Positions 7,725 to 16,754 of a stretch of DNA of 64,000 nucleotides are shown piece by piece (position 1 is the first letter of the stretch; each line of letters starts with the position of its first letter). Origin of the DNA: an uncultured Ruegeria sp. (GTDB lineage Bacteria; Pseudomonadota; Alphaproteobacteria; Rhodobacterales; Rhodobacteraceae); contig NZ_CANNGO010000012.1 of assembly GCF_947504215.1 (NCBI RefSeq), forward strand, positions 1 to 64,000, in the 5' to 3' direction. The position numbers and the translations under genes are program-made. The notes beneath the pieces were generated by a model. That model was given only the letters and a program-made list of their open reading frames with translations, was not told the origin of the DNA and made no database searches.

Positions 7725-8434
7725 TGGGACATAAAGTCAATCCGATCGGCATGCGCCTTCAGGTGAACCGCACCTGGGACAGCCGCTGGTATGCAGATAC
7801 CAAGGACTACGGTGATCTTCTGCTGGAAGATCTGAAAATCCGTGAGTTCATCAACAAAGAGTGCAAGCAAGCGGGCATCGCCCGTGTGATCATCGAGCGT
7901 CCGCACAAAAAGTGCCGCGTCACGATCCACACAGCACGCCCGGGCGTCATCATCGGCAAAAAAGGCGCAGACATCGAAGTTCTGCGCAAGAAGATCGCCC
8001 TGATGACAGACAGCGAACTGCACCTGAACATCGTCGAAGTGCGCAAGCCCGAGCTTGACGCGCAACTGGTTGCCGAGTCCATCGCTCAGCAGCTGGAGCG
8101 CCGGGTTTCGTTCCGTCGCGCGATGAAGAGGTCTGTTCAGAACGCTATGCGCATGGGATCTCTGGGTATCCGGGTGAACGTCGCTGGCCGTCTGGGCGGC
8201 GCCGAAATCGCACGGACCGAGTGGTACCGCGAAGGCCGTGTGCCTCTGCATACGCTGCGCGCCGACATCGATTACGCACAAGCCGAAGCGATGACTCCTT
8301 ATGGGATCATCGGGATCAAGGTCTGGATCTTCAAAGGTGAGATCATGGAGCACGATCCACAGGCACGTGACCGTAAAGCACAGGAACTCCAGGACGGCCC
8401 TGCACCTCGTGGTGCTGGTGGCGGTCGTCGCTAA
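7724..8434 (+). CDS. rpsC: 30S ribosomal protein S3
   Basis: A 236-residue S3 at the mRNA entry channel. [12 protein letters not shown] start; the KH domain carries [16 protein letters not shown] at about residues 65-80; the C-terminal domain has [31 protein letters not shown] Gly/Arg-rich tail ends the protein. The rplP start follows 12 bases on, with AAGGAGG between. Confidence 0.98.
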   Translation: MGHKVNPIGMRLQVNRTWDSRWYADTKDYGDLLLEDLKIREFINKECKQAGIARVIIERPHKKCRVTIHTARPGVIIGKKGADIEVLRKKIALMTDSELHLNIVEVRKPELDAQLVAESIAQQLERRVSFRRAMKRSVQNAMRMGSLGIRVNVAGRLGGAEIARTEWYREGRVPLHTLRADIDYAQAEAMTPYGIIGIKVWIFKGEIMEHDPQARDRKAQELQDGPAPRGAGGGRR

Positions 8435-8446
8435 GGAGGGAAAGAT

Positions 8447-8860
8447 ATGCTTCAACCAAAGCGTACTAAATTCCGCAAGATGCACAAAGGCCGGATCAAG
8501 GGTGAAGCCAAAGGCGGCTCTGATCTGAACTTTGGCACCTACGGTCTGAAAGCTCTTGAGCCTGAGCGTGTAACTGCACGCCAGATCGAAGCTGCACGTC
8601 GTGCCATGACGCGTCACATGAAGCGTCAGGGCCGCGTCTGGATCCGCATCTTCCCCGACACTCCGGTCACTGCAAAGCCGATCGAAGTTCGTATGGGTAA
8701 AGGTAAAGGTTCCGTCGATCGTTGGGCCTGCAAGGTCAAGCCTGGCCGCGTGATGTTCGAGATCGACGGCGTCAATGACGACATCGCCCGCGAGGCCCTG
8801 CGCCTGGCCGCGATGAAGCTGCCGATCAAGACTCGCGTCGTGGTTCGCGAAGACTGGTAA
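8447..8860 (+). CDS. rplP: 50S ribosomal protein L16
   Basis: A 137-residue L16, a late-assembling protein near the A site. [16 protein letters not shown] start, [27 protein letters not shown], and MGKGKGSVD are conserved. Last gene of the second block. rpmC, which normally follows directly, has been pushed 2.6 kb away by four unrelated genes. Confidence 0.98.
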   Translation: MLQPKRTKFRKMHKGRIKGEAKGGSDLNFGTYGLKALEPERVTARQIEAARRAMTRHMKRQGRVWIRIFPDTPVTAKPIEVRMGKGKGSVDRWACKVKPGRVMFEIDGVNDDIAREALRLAAMKLPIKTRVVVREDW

Positions 8861-8895
8861 GCGATTTTGGGGGAGACCCCGTTCGTGATGAGACT

Positions 8896-8934
8896 GACCC
8901 CCGTCGGGAACCCGGCGGGGGTCTTCTTTTTCTT
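8896..8934 (+). terminator. Intrinsic terminator after rplP
   Basis: GACCCCCG (8896-8903) pairs with CGGGGGTC (8916-8923), with an inner CGGG/CCCG extension and a T-rich tail. It separates the rplB-rplP block from the genes that follow. Confidence 0.9.
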
Positions 8935-9021
8935 TGGTACAGAAAATCCGCGATAACGTGATTGAGATCGACGAATGGCAAACCTACCCCTAGGCTGCCG
9001 ATCAGTTAACGAGAGGTCGCC

Positions 9022-9570
9022 ATGGTTCAGTTACGCAAAAAGGTACTGGTCAAAGAAGTGGTCACCACTGATCAACTTGGCCAGCCTTGCACGCCAGTCG
9101 TTCGCGTTGCGGTGATGGCTGTGTTCCAAAACCCGCTGGCCGGAAAATTCTCGGAAGATCTGTCGGAGTTGTTTGAAATCGGCGGAACTGTGGGCGGCGG
9201 TCTCGCGGCTGAAGCAATCGCTCATCTGGCTAGTGATCCCGTCTCGTATGGGAAGGCTGTGATCGTCGGCGCGAATGGTGATCTGGAGCAGGGTGGAGCT
9301 GTAATCCACCCACGCCTAGGTGCCCCGATGCGCGCGGTGGTTGGCGGGGGTGAGGCTGTTATTCCTTCAAATGCCAAACTGGGTGCGCCAGGTTGTGCGA
9401 TTGATCTGCCGCTTGGTCATAAGGACAATCCATGGTCTTTCGACCATTTCGACACGATGACATTGAGTGTACCCGATGCGCCGAAACCGGACGAGATTGT
9501 GCTGTGCCTTGCCTATGCGGATGGCGGCCGACCGATCCCGCGCTGCGGCAAGGGGCCTCTAAAGGCATAA
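9022..9570 (+). CDS. AA_synth family protein (amino acid synthesis family)
   Basis: A 182-residue protein I place in the Pfam AA_synth family (PF06684), proteins of uncertain function named for proposed links to amino acid metabolism. Recognised by VRVAVMAVFQNPLAGKF, the G-rich KAVIVGANGDLEQGGAVIHPRLGAPMRAVVGGG stretch and SNAKLGAPGCAIDLPLGHKDNPW. The ATG has GAGAGG upstream. No signal peptide or membrane segment. It is inserted between rplP and rpmC; neighbours give no pathway hint. Confidence 0.75.
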   Translation: MVQLRKKVLVKEVVTTDQLGQPCTPVVRVAVMAVFQNPLAGKFSEDLSELFEIGGTVGGGLAAEAIAHLASDPVSYGKAVIVGANGDLEQGGAVIHPRLGAPMRAVVGGGEAVIPSNAKLGAPGCAIDLPLGHKDNPWSFDHFDTMTLSVPDAPKPDEIVLCLAYADGGRPIPRCGKGPLKA

Positions 9571-9620
9571 CCCGGTCGCGTAGGCTGGCCTTGCTGGAAA
9601 AGCTAGGTTATGCCCGGCCC

Positions 9621-10241
9621 ATGGCACAGATTGAATCGCTTTTCGTTACCCGTCTCTATCGCGCAGCTTTGTCCGAGTTCGATCCCAAGATCGACCCGGA
9701 AGAGCTGGAAAGCTCCTGCCTTGTCATCGCAGAGGATGACGAAGCCGGGCAGGAATGGTGTGAAGAGAACGGCTATCCCGGTTACACAAGCTATGCCTCT
9801 CTGAGCGATTTGCCCTGGCGGTTTCCGATCTTTGCCGATCTGGTTAAGGCGCTGGACCAGCACGTCGCGGCTTTTGCCAAAGATCTGGAGTTTAATCTGG
9901 GTGAGGGAGAACTGAAACTCGAGGACATCTGGATCAACATCCTGCCCGAGGGCGGAATGCATGCCAGCCATATCCACCCCCACAGCGTGATCTCGGGCAC
10001 GACTTATGTGTCGATGCCCAATGGCACCAGCGTGCTAAAGCTGGAAGATCCCCGCTCGGCCCGTATGATGGCAGCGCCGACGCGTCTGAAGGGCGGGCGA
10101 CGTGAGTTGCAGCCGTTCATCTATGTGAAACCCGAGGTGGGAGATGTCCTGCTTTGGGAAAGCTGGCTGCGTCACGAGGTGCCGATGAATATGGCCGAGG
10201 AAGAGCGGATCAGTGTTAGCTTCAACTACAAGTGGGATTAG
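9621..10241 (+). CDS. TIGR02466-type putative 2OG-Fe(II) oxygenase
   Basis: A 206-residue protein similar to the TIGR02466 family, a double-stranded beta-helix fold related to 2-oxoglutarate/Fe(II) oxygenases. The His cluster HASHIHPHS (residues 114-122) would give the metal ligands, LLWESWLRHEVP gives the distal His185, and RISVSFNYKWD gives the 2OG-binding Arg196. The frame continues upstream to 9432, but ATGGCACAGATTGAA at 9621 begins the family homology and the upstream part only shadows the previous gene. Substrate unknown. Confidence 0.75.
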   Translation: MAQIESLFVTRLYRAALSEFDPKIDPEELESSCLVIAEDDEAGQEWCEENGYPGYTSYASLSDLPWRFPIFADLVKALDQHVAAFAKDLEFNLGEGELKLEDIWINILPEGGMHASHIHPHSVISGTTYVSMPNGTSVLKLEDPRSARMMAAPTRLKGGRRELQPFIYVKPEVGDVLLWESWLRHEVPMNMAEEERISVSFNYKWD

Positions 10242-10447
10242 CAAAGCGCCGCCGATCGCCTAGGAGATTTGACGCAAATTGGGGATAAGCCTTGCAATGT
10301 GCTGGAATATAACCCATGTGGGGCACGCTTACGTTTTTCTTTTTCGACCACTGTCTCCTGATTTTCGGCGCTCAGTCTCTCGATCCAGACCTACTACGCC
10401 GCGCTGTCGCAATTCCGCGGACAGCAACTAATTAGGAGACTACGGAT

Positions 10448-10654
10448 ATGGCCACTGGCACCGTAAAATGGTTCAACACAACTAAAGGTTTTGGCTTCAT
10501 CGCACCGGAGACTGGTGGCAAAGATGTGTTTGTACACATCTCTGCTGTCGAGCGCTCGGGTCTGACCGGCCTGGCCGACGACCAGAAAGTAACATTCGAC
10601 ATCGAGCCCGGCCGTGACGGTCGCGAGTCGGCTGTGAACATCGCTCTGGCGTAA
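10448..10654 (+). CDS. Cold-shock protein (CspA family)
   Basis: A 68-residue single cold-shock domain, an RNA/ssDNA-binding chaperone. RNP1 (KGFGFI) and RNP2 (DVFVHIS) are intact and GTVKWFN starts the fold. A 206-base leader precedes it, as in cspA-type genes whose 5' UTR folds with temperature. AGGAGA lies about eight bases before the ATG. It is a separate transcription unit with its own terminator. Confidence 0.95.
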   Translation: MATGTVKWFNTTKGFGFIAPETGGKDVFVHISAVERSGLTGLADDQKVTFDIEPGRDGRESAVNIALA

Positions 10655-10679
10655 GTCACTCAGACTTTAACAGTTGAAG

Positions 10680-10711
10680 ACGCGGTCTCGTGCAAACGAG
10701 GCCGCGTTTTT
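10680..10711 (+). terminator. Intrinsic terminator after the cold-shock gene
   Basis: A 12-bp stem (10680-10691 with 10696-10707, one wobble pair), loop gcaa, then a five-T run. Confidence 0.9.
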
Positions 10712-10853
10712 CGTTTCAATTTAGACCTAACTAGATTTTTGACTGAGTTGCCACACACCTTCGATTGGAATGGTCAGTAACACAATCTGAGAAAATCTGG
10801 AGCCAGCTCATATAGAATCTTGTATGCTCCTTGGATCATGGGGGGTGTTTGCT

Positions 10854-11279
10854 GTGAAAGAAGCTGAACGAGTGGTTCGCCAATTCCACGAGAGTTGGGG
10901 TATGCGCGATCCTGATCGCGGAGCCGAGGTAATTGCCGAAGATTGCCAGTTTGAGGATGTTGCTCGTGAAGAAAAACAACTTGGCAAGTTAGCATACAAA
11001 GAGGACTACGAGCGCTGGCGACTGGCATTCCCAGATGGAGAATGCATCGTTGACAATGTGATCGTCAGCGATTGCGGTGAATGGGCTATCGTCGAGTTCC
11101 ACAATACCGGCACTCATACAGGTGTGCTGCATTCAAGCCTTGGTGAATTCGAACCGACCGGAAAGCGATACGAAGTGCGTTATTGTTCGGTGATGCGGGT
11201 GAAAGGTGGCATGGTTGTTGAGGGAAGAGACTATTACGACAGCGCCACCATCGCACGACATTTGGGCTTAGTGAAGTAA
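10854..11279 (+). CDS. SnoaL-like / NTF2-fold protein
   Basis: A 141-residue protein with the cone-shaped NTF2-like pattern of SnoaL polyketide cyclases and related small enzymes: AERVVRQFHESWGMRDPDRGAEVIAEDCQFED at the front, then FPDGECIVDNVIVSDCGEWAIVEFHNTGTHTG and FEPTGKRYEVRYCSVMRVKGGMVVEGRDYYD. An ATG lies 30 bases upstream without a ribosome binding site; the GTG at 10854 follows a GGGGGT stretch and is preferred. Function unknown. It is a single gene just upstream of the third ribosomal block. Confidence 0.65.
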   Translation: MKEAERVVRQFHESWGMRDPDRGAEVIAEDCQFEDVAREEKQLGKLAYKEDYERWRLAFPDGECIVDNVIVSDCGEWAIVEFHNTGTHTGVLHSSLGEFEPTGKRYEVRYCSVMRVKGGMVVEGRDYYDSATIARHLGLVK

Positions 11280-11330
11280 GCAAGGAATAGCGTGCTTAGA
11301 GTAGCTGCTTGTGTCTTCCCAAAGTTTTCC

Positions 11331-11359
11331 TTGCCACCCACCAGCGACTCCCCTATAGA
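11331..11359 (+). promoter_or_regulatory. Candidate promoter of the rpmC-rpmD block
   Basis: TTGCCA (11331-11336), 17-base spacer, TATAGA (11354-11359): a good vegetative promoter 116 bases before rpmC. The preceding gene is unrelated, so a promoter is needed here. Confidence 0.65.
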
Positions 11360-11475
11360 GCGGCATCTTGCGATCACCCGGCTGAGTCGGGGATTCGTAT
11401 GTCTATCATTCATCCACCAGGTCAAAGGTGACCCTTTAAGGGGCCTTCTGGTGTTTTGAGCAAAGGAAAAAGGCG

Positions 11476-11682
11476 ATGAACGCCCAAGAACTGCGTGACA
11501 AGACCCCGGACCAGCTCCGCGAGGAACTGGCCAACCTGAAGAAAGAAAGCTTTAACCTGCGCTTTCAACAGGCCACCGGTCAGCTGGAAAGCACCGCCGG
11601 CATCAAAGCGGCCCGCCGCAACGCTGCCCGCGTCAAAACCATTCTGAACGAAAAGGCCGCTGCTGCGGCATCGGAGGAGTAA
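11476..11682 (+). CDS. rpmC: 50S ribosomal protein L29
   Basis: A 68-residue L29, a helical-hairpin protein at the tunnel exit. [38 protein letters not shown] is typical. First gene of the third ribosomal block; rpsQ starts four bases after its stop. Confidence 0.97.
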   Translation: MNAQELRDKTPDQLREELANLKKESFNLRFQQATGQLESTAGIKAARRNAARVKTILNEKAAAAASEE

Positions 11683-11686
11683 TCCT

Positions 11687-11917
11687 ATGCCCAAGCGTAT
11701 CCTGTCCGGCACCGTAACAAGCGATGCCAACGCACAAACTGTAACCGTATCCGTCGAGCGCCGCTTTACGCATCCGGTTCTGAAGAAAACCATCCGTAAG
11801 TCCAAGAAATACCGGGCTCACGATGAAAAGAACGCCTTCAAGGTCGGCGATGCAGTCCGCATCATCGAATGCGCGCCGAAATCGAAGACTAAACGTTGGG
11901 AGGTTCTGGAAGCTTAA
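11687..11917 (+). CDS. rpsQ: 30S ribosomal protein S17
   Basis: A 76-residue S17, an OB-fold primary binder of 16S r[47 protein letters not shown] and the [15 protein letters not shown] end are conserved. The stop codon lies inside a perfect palindrome that is followed by a T-rich tract. A 76-base gap, unusually wide for this block, then leads to rplN. Confidence 0.97.
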   Translation: MPKRILSGTVTSDANAQTVTVSVERRFTHPVLKKTIRKSKKYRAHDEKNAFKVGDAVRIIECAPKSKTKRWEVLEA

Positions 11918-11931
11918 GCTTCCAGGATTTT
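11906..11931 (+). terminator. Terminator-like palindrome spanning the rpsQ stop
   Basis: CTGGAAGCTTAAGCTTCCAG (11906-11925) is a perfect 20-base palindrome that can fold as an 8-bp stem with loop TTAA. GATTTTT follows. It overlaps the last codons and TAA of rpsQ and sits inside the ribosomal block, so partial termination or translation-dependent attenuation is plausible. Confidence 0.55.
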
Positions 11932-11993
11932 TCCATTTGTCGAAACCCTGGGGGATCTAACCAGACCAGCCCCCACAGGTCGGGAGAAACCAC

Positions 11994-12362
11994 ATGATCC
12001 AGATGCAGACCAATCTGGATGTCGCTGACAACTCCGGCGCACGCCGAGTTCAGTGCATCAAGGTCCTGGGTGGTTCCAAGCGTAAATACGCCTCCGTTGG
12101 CGACGTAATCGTCGTCTCGGTGAAGGAAGCCATCCCGCGCGGCCGCGTAAAGAAAGGTGACGTCCGTAAGGCCGTCGTCGTGCGCACCGCCAAAGAAGTT
12201 CGCCGCGAAGATGGTACCGCGATCCGTTTCGATCGCAACGCCGCCGTCATTCTGGGCAACAACAATGAGCCGGTAGGTACCCGTATCTTTGGCCCCGTTG
12301 TTCGCGAACTGCGCGGCAAGAACTTCATGAAAATCATCTCACTCGCTCCGGAGGTGCTGTAA
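11994..12362 (+). CDS. rplN: 50S ribosomal protein L14
   Basis: A 122-residue L14 at the subunit interface, the binding site of the silencing factor Rsf[36 protein letters not shown] and [11 protein letters not shown] are conserved. Two bases separate its stop from rplX. Confidence 0.98.
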   Translation: MIQMQTNLDVADNSGARRVQCIKVLGGSKRKYASVGDVIVVSVKEAIPRGRVKKGDVRKAVVVRTAKEVRREDGTAIRFDRNAAVILGNNNEPVGTRIFGPVVRELRGKNFMKIISLAPEVL

Positions 12363-12364
12363 TC

Positions 12365-12676
12365 ATGGCTGCTAAACTCCGCAAAGGCGACAAGGTCGTC
12401 GTGCTGGCCGGTAAGGACAAGGGCAAAGAGGGGACTATCACCTCGGTTGATCCATCCGCCGGCAAAGCTGTCGTTGATGGCGTGAACATCGCGATCCGTC
12501 ACACCCGCCAGACCCAGAACAATCAGGGCGGTCGCTTGCCTCAGGCAAATCCGATCGAACTGTCGAACCTGGCTCTGCTGGACAAGAACGGCAAAGCAAC
12601 CCGCGTTGGCTTCCGCATGGAAGGCGACAAGAAAGTGCGCTTCGCCAAGACCACGGGGGACGTGATCGATGCTTGA
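12365..12676 (+). CDS. rplX: 50S ribosomal protein L24
   Basis: A 103-residue L24, an assembly initiator of the large subunit. The KOW motif ([22 protein letters not shown]) is at the N-terminus, with KHTR-like [12 protein letters not shown] later. It overlaps rplE by eight bases. Confidence 0.98.
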   Translation: MAAKLRKGDKVVVLAGKDKGKEGTITSVDPSAGKAVVDGVNIAIRHTRQTQNNQGGRLPQANPIELSNLALLDKNGKATRVGFRMEGDKKVRFAKTTGDVIDA

Positions 12677-13229
12677 TACCGCAAACTATACCCCGCGTCT
12701 GAAAGCTCAGTACGCTGAAACCATCCGCCCGGCTCTGAAAGAAGAGTTCGGTTACAAGAACGACATGCAGCTGCCGAAGCTGGAAAAAATCGTTCTAAAT
12801 ATCGGATGTGGTGCAGAAGCTGTTCGGGATTCCAAGAAAGCAAAAGCCGCTGTCGAGGATCTGACTGCGATTGCTGGTCAACAGGCTGTTTCGACCAAGG
12901 CGAAAAAGTCGATCGCGGGTTTCCGTGTCCGTGAAGACATGCCGCTGGGTGCGAAAGTGACCCTGCGCGGTGACCGGATGTACGAATTCCTGGATCGCCT
13001 GATCACCATCGCGATGCCGCGTATTCGTGACTTTCGCGGTGTAAAGCCGTCTTTCGATGGTCAGGGCAACTTTGCCATGGGCATGAAAGAGCACATCGTG
13101 TTCCCGGAAATCGACTTCGACAAGGTCGATGAGGTCTGGGGCCTGGATATCGTAATTGCCACCACAGCGAAAACCGACGCTGAAGGCAAGGCATTGTTGA
13201 AGCAATTCAACATGCCGTTCAACGCCTGA
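12669..13229 (+). CDS. rplE: 50S ribosomal protein L5
   Basis: A 186-residue L5 that binds 5S rRNA and contacts the P-site t[35 protein letters not shown] and GIKEH-like [15 protein letters not shown] are conserved. The start is inside the end of rplX. Confidence 0.98.
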   Translation: MLDTANYTPRLKAQYAETIRPALKEEFGYKNDMQLPKLEKIVLNIGCGAEAVRDSKKAKAAVEDLTAIAGQQAVSTKAKKSIAGFRVREDMPLGAKVTLRGDRMYEFLDRLITIAMPRIRDFRGVKPSFDGQGNFAMGMKEHIVFPEIDFDKVDEVWGLDIVIATTAKTDAEGKALLKQFNMPFNA

Positions 13230-13248
13230 GCGCCGGGAGGATTAAGAC

Positions 13249-13554
13249 ATGGCTAAAAAAGCAATGATCGAACGCGAAAAGAAGCGCGAGCGCCTGGTGG
13301 CCAAATATGCCGCAAAGCGTGCCGAGCTGAAAGAAATCGCGAATGACGAGAGCAAGCCGATGGAAGAGCGTTTCAAAGCGCGTCTGAAACTGGCGAAGCT
13401 GCCGCGCAATAGCTCGGCAACCCGTCTTCACAACCGCTGCCAGCTCACCGGCCGTCCTCATGCTTACTACCGTAAGCTGAAGGTCAGCCGTATTGCGCTG
13501 CGCGAGCTGGGCTCTGCTGGTCAGATCCCCGGCATGGTGAAATCGAGCTGGTAA
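13249..13554 (+). CDS. rpsN: 30S ribosomal protein S14 (zinc-independent form)
   Basis: A 101-residue S14 of the long type without the CxxC zinc ribbon. [17 protein letters not shown] and the C-terminal [27 protein letters not shown] are typical. Essential for 30S head assembly. 19 bases after rplE, 13 before rpsH. Confidence 0.97.
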   Translation: MAKKAMIEREKKRERLVAKYAAKRAELKEIANDESKPMEERFKARLKLAKLPRNSSATRLHNRCQLTGRPHAYYRKLKVSRIALRELGSAGQIPGMVKSSW

Positions 13555-13567
13555 GGGAGAGAATGAT

Positions 13568-13960
13568 ATGAACGATCCTATCGGCGATATGCTCACCCGT
13601 ATCCGCAACGCGCAAATGCGCGGCAAGTCCACCGTTTCCACCCCAGCGTCAAAGCTGCGCGGTTGGGTTCTGGACGTGCTGGCGGACGAAGGTTACATCC
13701 GTGGCTACGAAGCGACGACCGGGACCAACGGTCATCCGGCCATCGAAATCAGCCTGAAATACTACGAAGGCACTCCTGTTATTCGCGAACTGAAGCGGGT
13801 TTCCAAACCCGGCCGTCGTGTTTACATGGGCGTCAATGACATCCCGCAGGTCCGTCAGGGTCTGGGCGTGTCGATTGTCAGCACTCCGAAAGGTGTGATG
13901 TCGGACCAGAACGCACGCTCCAACAATGTTGGCGGCGAAGTGCTCTGCACCGTCTTCTAA
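13568..13960 (+). CDS. rpsH: 30S ribosomal protein S8
   Basis: A 130-residue S8, a primary 16S rRNA binder and, in E. coli, the translational repressor of the spc operon. [35 protein letters not shown] and [20 protein letters not shown] are conserved. GGAGG precedes the following rplF. Confidence 0.98.
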   Translation: MNDPIGDMLTRIRNAQMRGKSTVSTPASKLRGWVLDVLADEGYIRGYEATTGTNGHPAIEISLKYYEGTPVIRELKRVSKPGRRVYMGVNDIPQVRQGLGVSIVSTPKGVMSDQNARSNNVGGEVLCTVF

Positions 13961-13972
13961 GGAGGTCTGTCA

Positions 13973-14506
13973 ATGTCTCGTATTGGCAAAAAACCGGTCG
14001 AGCTGCCCAGCGGCGTTTCCGCCACTGTGTCCGGCCAGACCATTGAAGTTAAGGGCCCGAAAGGTGCCCGCAGCTTTACCGCAACCGACGACGTTACGCT
14101 GTCGGTCGAAGACAACGTGGTTACGATCAACCCTCGCGGCATGTCCAAGCGCGCGCGCCAGCAGTGGGGCATGAGCCGCACGATGGTCGCAAACCTGGTG
14201 GCCGGTGTGACCGAAGGCTTCAAGAAAGAGCTGGAGATCCAAGGTGTTGGTTACCGGGCGCAGATGCAGGGTAACACCCTGAAGCTGAACCTGGGTTACA
14301 GCCACGACGTTGATTTCGTTGCTCCGGAAGGTGTCACCATCACCGCACCGAAGCAGACGGTGATCATTGTGGAAGGAAACGACCAGCAGCAGGTTGGCGA
14401 AGTCGCAGCGAAAATCCGCGATTGGCGCCGTCCCGAGCCGTACAAAGGCAAGGGTATCCGCTACAAGGGCGAGTTCATCTTCCGCAAAGAAGGCAAGAAG
14501 AAGTAA
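13973..14506 (+). CDS. rplF: 50S ribosomal protein L6
   Basis: A 177-residue L6 near the GTPase centre. [21 protein letters not shown], the [19 protein letters not shown] linker and the C-terminal [16 protein letters not shown] signature are present. 12 bases after rpsH, 11 before rplR. Confidence 0.98.
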   Translation: MSRIGKKPVELPSGVSATVSGQTIEVKGPKGARSFTATDDVTLSVEDNVVTINPRGMSKRARQQWGMSRTMVANLVAGVTEGFKKELEIQGVGYRAQMQGNTLKLNLGYSHDVDFVAPEGVTITAPKQTVIIVEGNDQQQVGEVAAKIRDWRRPEPYKGKGIRYKGEFIFRKEGKKK

Positions 14507-14517
14507 GGACGCAAACA

Positions 14518-14877
14518 ATGGCAAACAGCAAAAGAACCCTGTTTCTGAAGCGCCGCCTGCGCGTTCGGAACAAACTTCGCAAGGTCAACGCGGGTCGCCC
14601 GCGTTTGTCCGTACATCGTTCGAACAAGAATATCTCTGTTCAGCTGATCGACGACGTACGTGGCGTGACTCTGGCCTCGGCTTCGACCCTGGAAAAGGAT
14701 CTGGGTGTTGTTGGCAAAAACAACGTCGAAGCTGCCACCAAAGTGGGCGCGGCTATCGCCGAGCGTGCCAAGAAGGCAGGTGTCGAAGAGGCCTATTTCG
14801 ATCGTGGTGGCTTCCTGTTCCACGGCAAAGTGAAGGCTGTCGCCGACGCTGCGCGTGAAGGTGGTCTGAAGATCTAA
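14518..14877 (+). CDS. rplR: 50S ribosomal protein L18
   Basis: A 119-residue L18, a 5S rRNA-binding protein. [34 protein letters not shown] and the C-terminal [26 protein letters not shown] are typical. The frame is open to 14422 inside rplF, but the ATG at 14518 matches the family start and has AAGGA upstream. Confidence 0.98.
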   Translation: MANSKRTLFLKRRLRVRNKLRKVNAGRPRLSVHRSNKNISVQLIDDVRGVTLASASTLEKDLGVVGKNNVEAATKVGAAIAERAKKAGVEEAYFDRGGFLFHGKVKAVADAAREGGLKI

Positions 14878-14993
14878 AACCTGCGGGTGGCCGACCGGCC
14901 GCCCCGATGATCCAGGAGCCTCGGCACAAGTCGGGGCTCACTTGGATTGAACAAACGGCGCGGATAGCGCCACTAGAGAAAAGGGATGCCAAA

Positions 14994-15563
14994 ATGGCAG
15001 AACGTGATAACCGCCGGGGCCGTGGTCGTGACCGCGACGAAACTCCGGAATTCGCAGATCGTCTGGTTGCGATCAACCGTGTGTCGAAAACCGTAAAAGG
15101 TGGTAAGCGCTTTGGCTTTGCCGCTCTGGTGGTCGTAGGCGATCAGAAAGGCCGCGTCGGCTTTGGCAAGGGTAAAGCGAAAGAAGTACCCGAGGCCATC
15201 CGCAAGGCGACCGAACAAGCCAAGCGTCAGATGATCCGCGTGCAACTGCGCGAAGGTCGGACCCTGCACCACGATATGGAGGGCCGTCATGGCGCCGGTA
15301 AAGTGGTTATGCGCACAGCGCCTGAAGGTACCGGTATCATCGCCGGTGGTCCGATGCGTGCCGTGTTCGAAATGCTGGGCGTGAAGGACGTTGTGTCCAA
15401 ATCTCTGGGCTCGCAGAACCCGTACAACATGATCCGCGCAACCATCAACGGCCTGACCAAAGAGCAGAGCCCGCGTTCGGTTGCACAGCGTCGCGGCAAA
15501 AAGGTTGCCGACATCCTGCCCAAGCGGGACGAAGCACCAGCTGCTGCTGAAGCAGAAGCATAA
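14994..15563 (+). CDS. rpsE: 30S ribosomal protein S5
   Basis: A 189-residue S5, important for decoding accuracy. [16 protein letters not shown] start, [26 protein letters not shown] dsRBD-like part, and [37 protein letters not shown] are conserved; the tail is Ala/Glu-rich. An open frame extends to 14907, but the ATG at 14994 has AAGGGA upstream and matches the family. A 116-base gap with small inverted repeats separates it from rplR. Confidence 0.98.
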   Translation: MAERDNRRGRGRDRDETPEFADRLVAINRVSKTVKGGKRFGFAALVVVGDQKGRVGFGKGKAKEVPEAIRKATEQAKRQMIRVQLREGRTLHHDMEGRHGAGKVVMRTAPEGTGIIAGGPMRAVFEMLGVKDVVSKSLGSQNPYNMIRATINGLTKEQSPRSVAQRRGKKVADILPKRDEAPAAAEAEA

Positions 15564-15575
15564 GGAGAGCGACCC

Positions 15576-15764
15576 ATGGCAAAAACCATCGTCGTAAAGC
15601 AGATCGGTTCCCCGATCCGTCGCCCCGCCGAACAACGCGCAACCCTGATCGGTCTGGGCCTGAACAAGATGCACAAAACCCGTGAGCTGGAGGATACCCC
15701 TTCGGTCCGCGGAATGGTCAACAAGATCCCGCATCTGGTAGAGATCATCGAAGAACGCGGTTAA
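15576..15764 (+). CDS. rpmD: 50S ribosomal protein L30
   Basis: A 62-residue L30. [31 protein letters not shown] and a [14 protein letters not shown] end are conserved. Last gene of the third block, followed by a terminator. rplO, normally next, is 2.1 kb away. Confidence 0.97.
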   Translation: MAKTIVVKQIGSPIRRPAEQRATLIGLGLNKMHKTRELEDTPSVRGMVNKIPHLVEIIEERG

Positions 15765-15787
15765 ACGCAGTTCTTTGAAAGATTAAA

Positions 15788-15817
15788 ACGCCTCCGACAA
15801 GTTCGGAGGCGTTTTTT
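15788..15817 (+). terminator. Intrinsic terminator after rpmD
   Basis: ACGCCTCCGA (15788-15797) pairs with TCGGAGGCGT (15803-15812), then a T run. Confidence 0.9.
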
Positions 15818-15854
15818 GTGCAAGTTTCTTGATTTGAGACCAATCGGGCTTGGC

Positions 15855-16286
15855 TCAACCTGAGCGCATGTTGGCGATAACTCTGCGCATGTAATCCATG
15901 AATTGCGCTTGCTCAGACACATTCAAAACTTGAAGCGCTTCGGCATTCACCGTCTGCGCCGAGTCATAGGCATTGTCTCGAAGTGCCGAGGACTTGTCTG
16001 TCAACCAGATCAACTGTGCTCGGGCGTCAGCAGGGTTTTTTGTTCTCTTGATCAGGCCGTCGCGTTCCATTCGATTAAGTGTATTGGCCAATGTCGCTTG
16101 TTCGACGTCGATTTTAGCAAGCAGATCCTTCTGCGAAACGCCATCCTTAACCCAGAGTTCCAACAAAATTGGGAATTGTCCGACAACAATGCCCAAAGGC
16201 ACAATGTGGCGCTGCAACTCCTTGGCGAACAGCCGCGCCATGTGGTTGACGAGGTATCCGGCTGAGTTCTCTTTTTCGAAATCCAT
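15855..16286 (-). CDS. MarR family transcriptional regulator
   Basis: A 143-residue MarR-type repressor, winged helix in the middle (GVSQKDLLAKIDVEQATLANTLNRMERDGLIKRTKNPADARAQLIWLT, about residues 49-96) with flanking dimerisation helices. Usually such proteins are released by small phenolic or oxidant ligands; the ligand here is unknown. It is divergent from a monooxygenase-like gene. The 78-base gap holds a strong promoter and two ATAG-N4-CTAT palindromes, so it very likely represses its neighbour and perhaps itself. Confidence 0.9.
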   Translation of the reverse strand: MDFEKENSAGYLVNHMARLFAKELQRHIVPLGIVVGQFPILLELWVKDGVSQKDLLAKIDVEQATLANTLNRMERDGLIKRTKNPADARAQLIWLTDKSSALRDNAYDSAQTVNAEALQVLNVSEQAQFMDYMRRVIANMRSG

Positions 16287-16301
16287 GGCCGAAACTTACA
16301 C

Positions 16302-16330
16302 TTGCATAGTATGCTATACAATATTATATA
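16302..16330 (+). promoter_or_regulatory. Promoter of the monooxygenase-membrane protein pair
   Basis: TTGCAT (16302-16307), 17-base spacer, TATATA (16325-16330), 34 bases before the start codon. One palindrome fills part of the spacer and a second overlaps the -10. Confidence 0.65.
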
Positions 16331-16339
16331 GCTAGCTAT
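16306..16339. promoter_or_regulatory. Paired MarR operators, ATAG-N4-CTAT
   Basis: ATAGTATGCTAT (16306-16317) and ATAGCTAGCTAT (16328-16339) share the arms ATAG and CTAT, with centres 22 bases apart, about two helical turns. The first lies in the promoter spacer and the second covers the -10 and probable start, the expected layout for repression by the adjacent MarR. Confidence 0.65.
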
Positions 16340-16364
16340 GTTAATCTAGTGGAAAGGACGCACG

Positions 16365-16733
16365 ATGGTACGCTTTGAGGAGTTGAATGAGATTGTCGCC
16401 TTGGCTGACCAGATGCAGTCGGAAGAGGGGCCAATCGTGTTGATCAACCTGTTTGAGGTCGATGTGAAAGACGAAGCGGCTTTGATAGAGGCCTGGACAC
16501 ATGATGCGGATTTTATGAAATCCCAAACAGGATACATCTCAACGCAGATGCATAAAGGTATCGCAGGCAGTACGACCTACGTGAATTATGCCATTTGGCA
16601 GGATGTCAAAAGCTTCCGTGACGCCTTTAGCCAGCCCGAATTCCAACGCCTGCTGTCCGAATACCCCAACAGTGCCGTGGCCCGCCCCCATCTTTTTCAG
16701 AAGATGGCCGTCGAAAACCACTGCATCGCCTAA
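16365..16733 (+). CDS. Antibiotic biosynthesis monooxygenase (ABM) domain protein
   Basis: A 122-residue single-domain protein of the dimeric alpha/beta-barrel (ABM) type. GPIVLINLFEVDVKDEAALIEAWTHDADFMKSQTGYISTQMHKG and a YVNYAIWQDVKSFRDAFSQPEFQRLL helix are characteristic. Members include cofactor-free quinol monooxygenases and proteins with no proven activity. Under apparent MarR control and 21 bases upstream of a membrane protein gene, so perhaps part of a response to quinone-like or aromatic compounds (inference). Confidence 0.75.
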   Translation: MVRFEELNEIVALADQMQSEEGPIVLINLFEVDVKDEAALIEAWTHDADFMKSQTGYISTQMHKGIAGSTTYVNYAIWQDVKSFRDAFSQPEFQRLLSEYPNSAVARPHLFQKMAVENHCIA

Positions 16734-16754
16734 CGCCCTAATCGGAGCTGCCAA

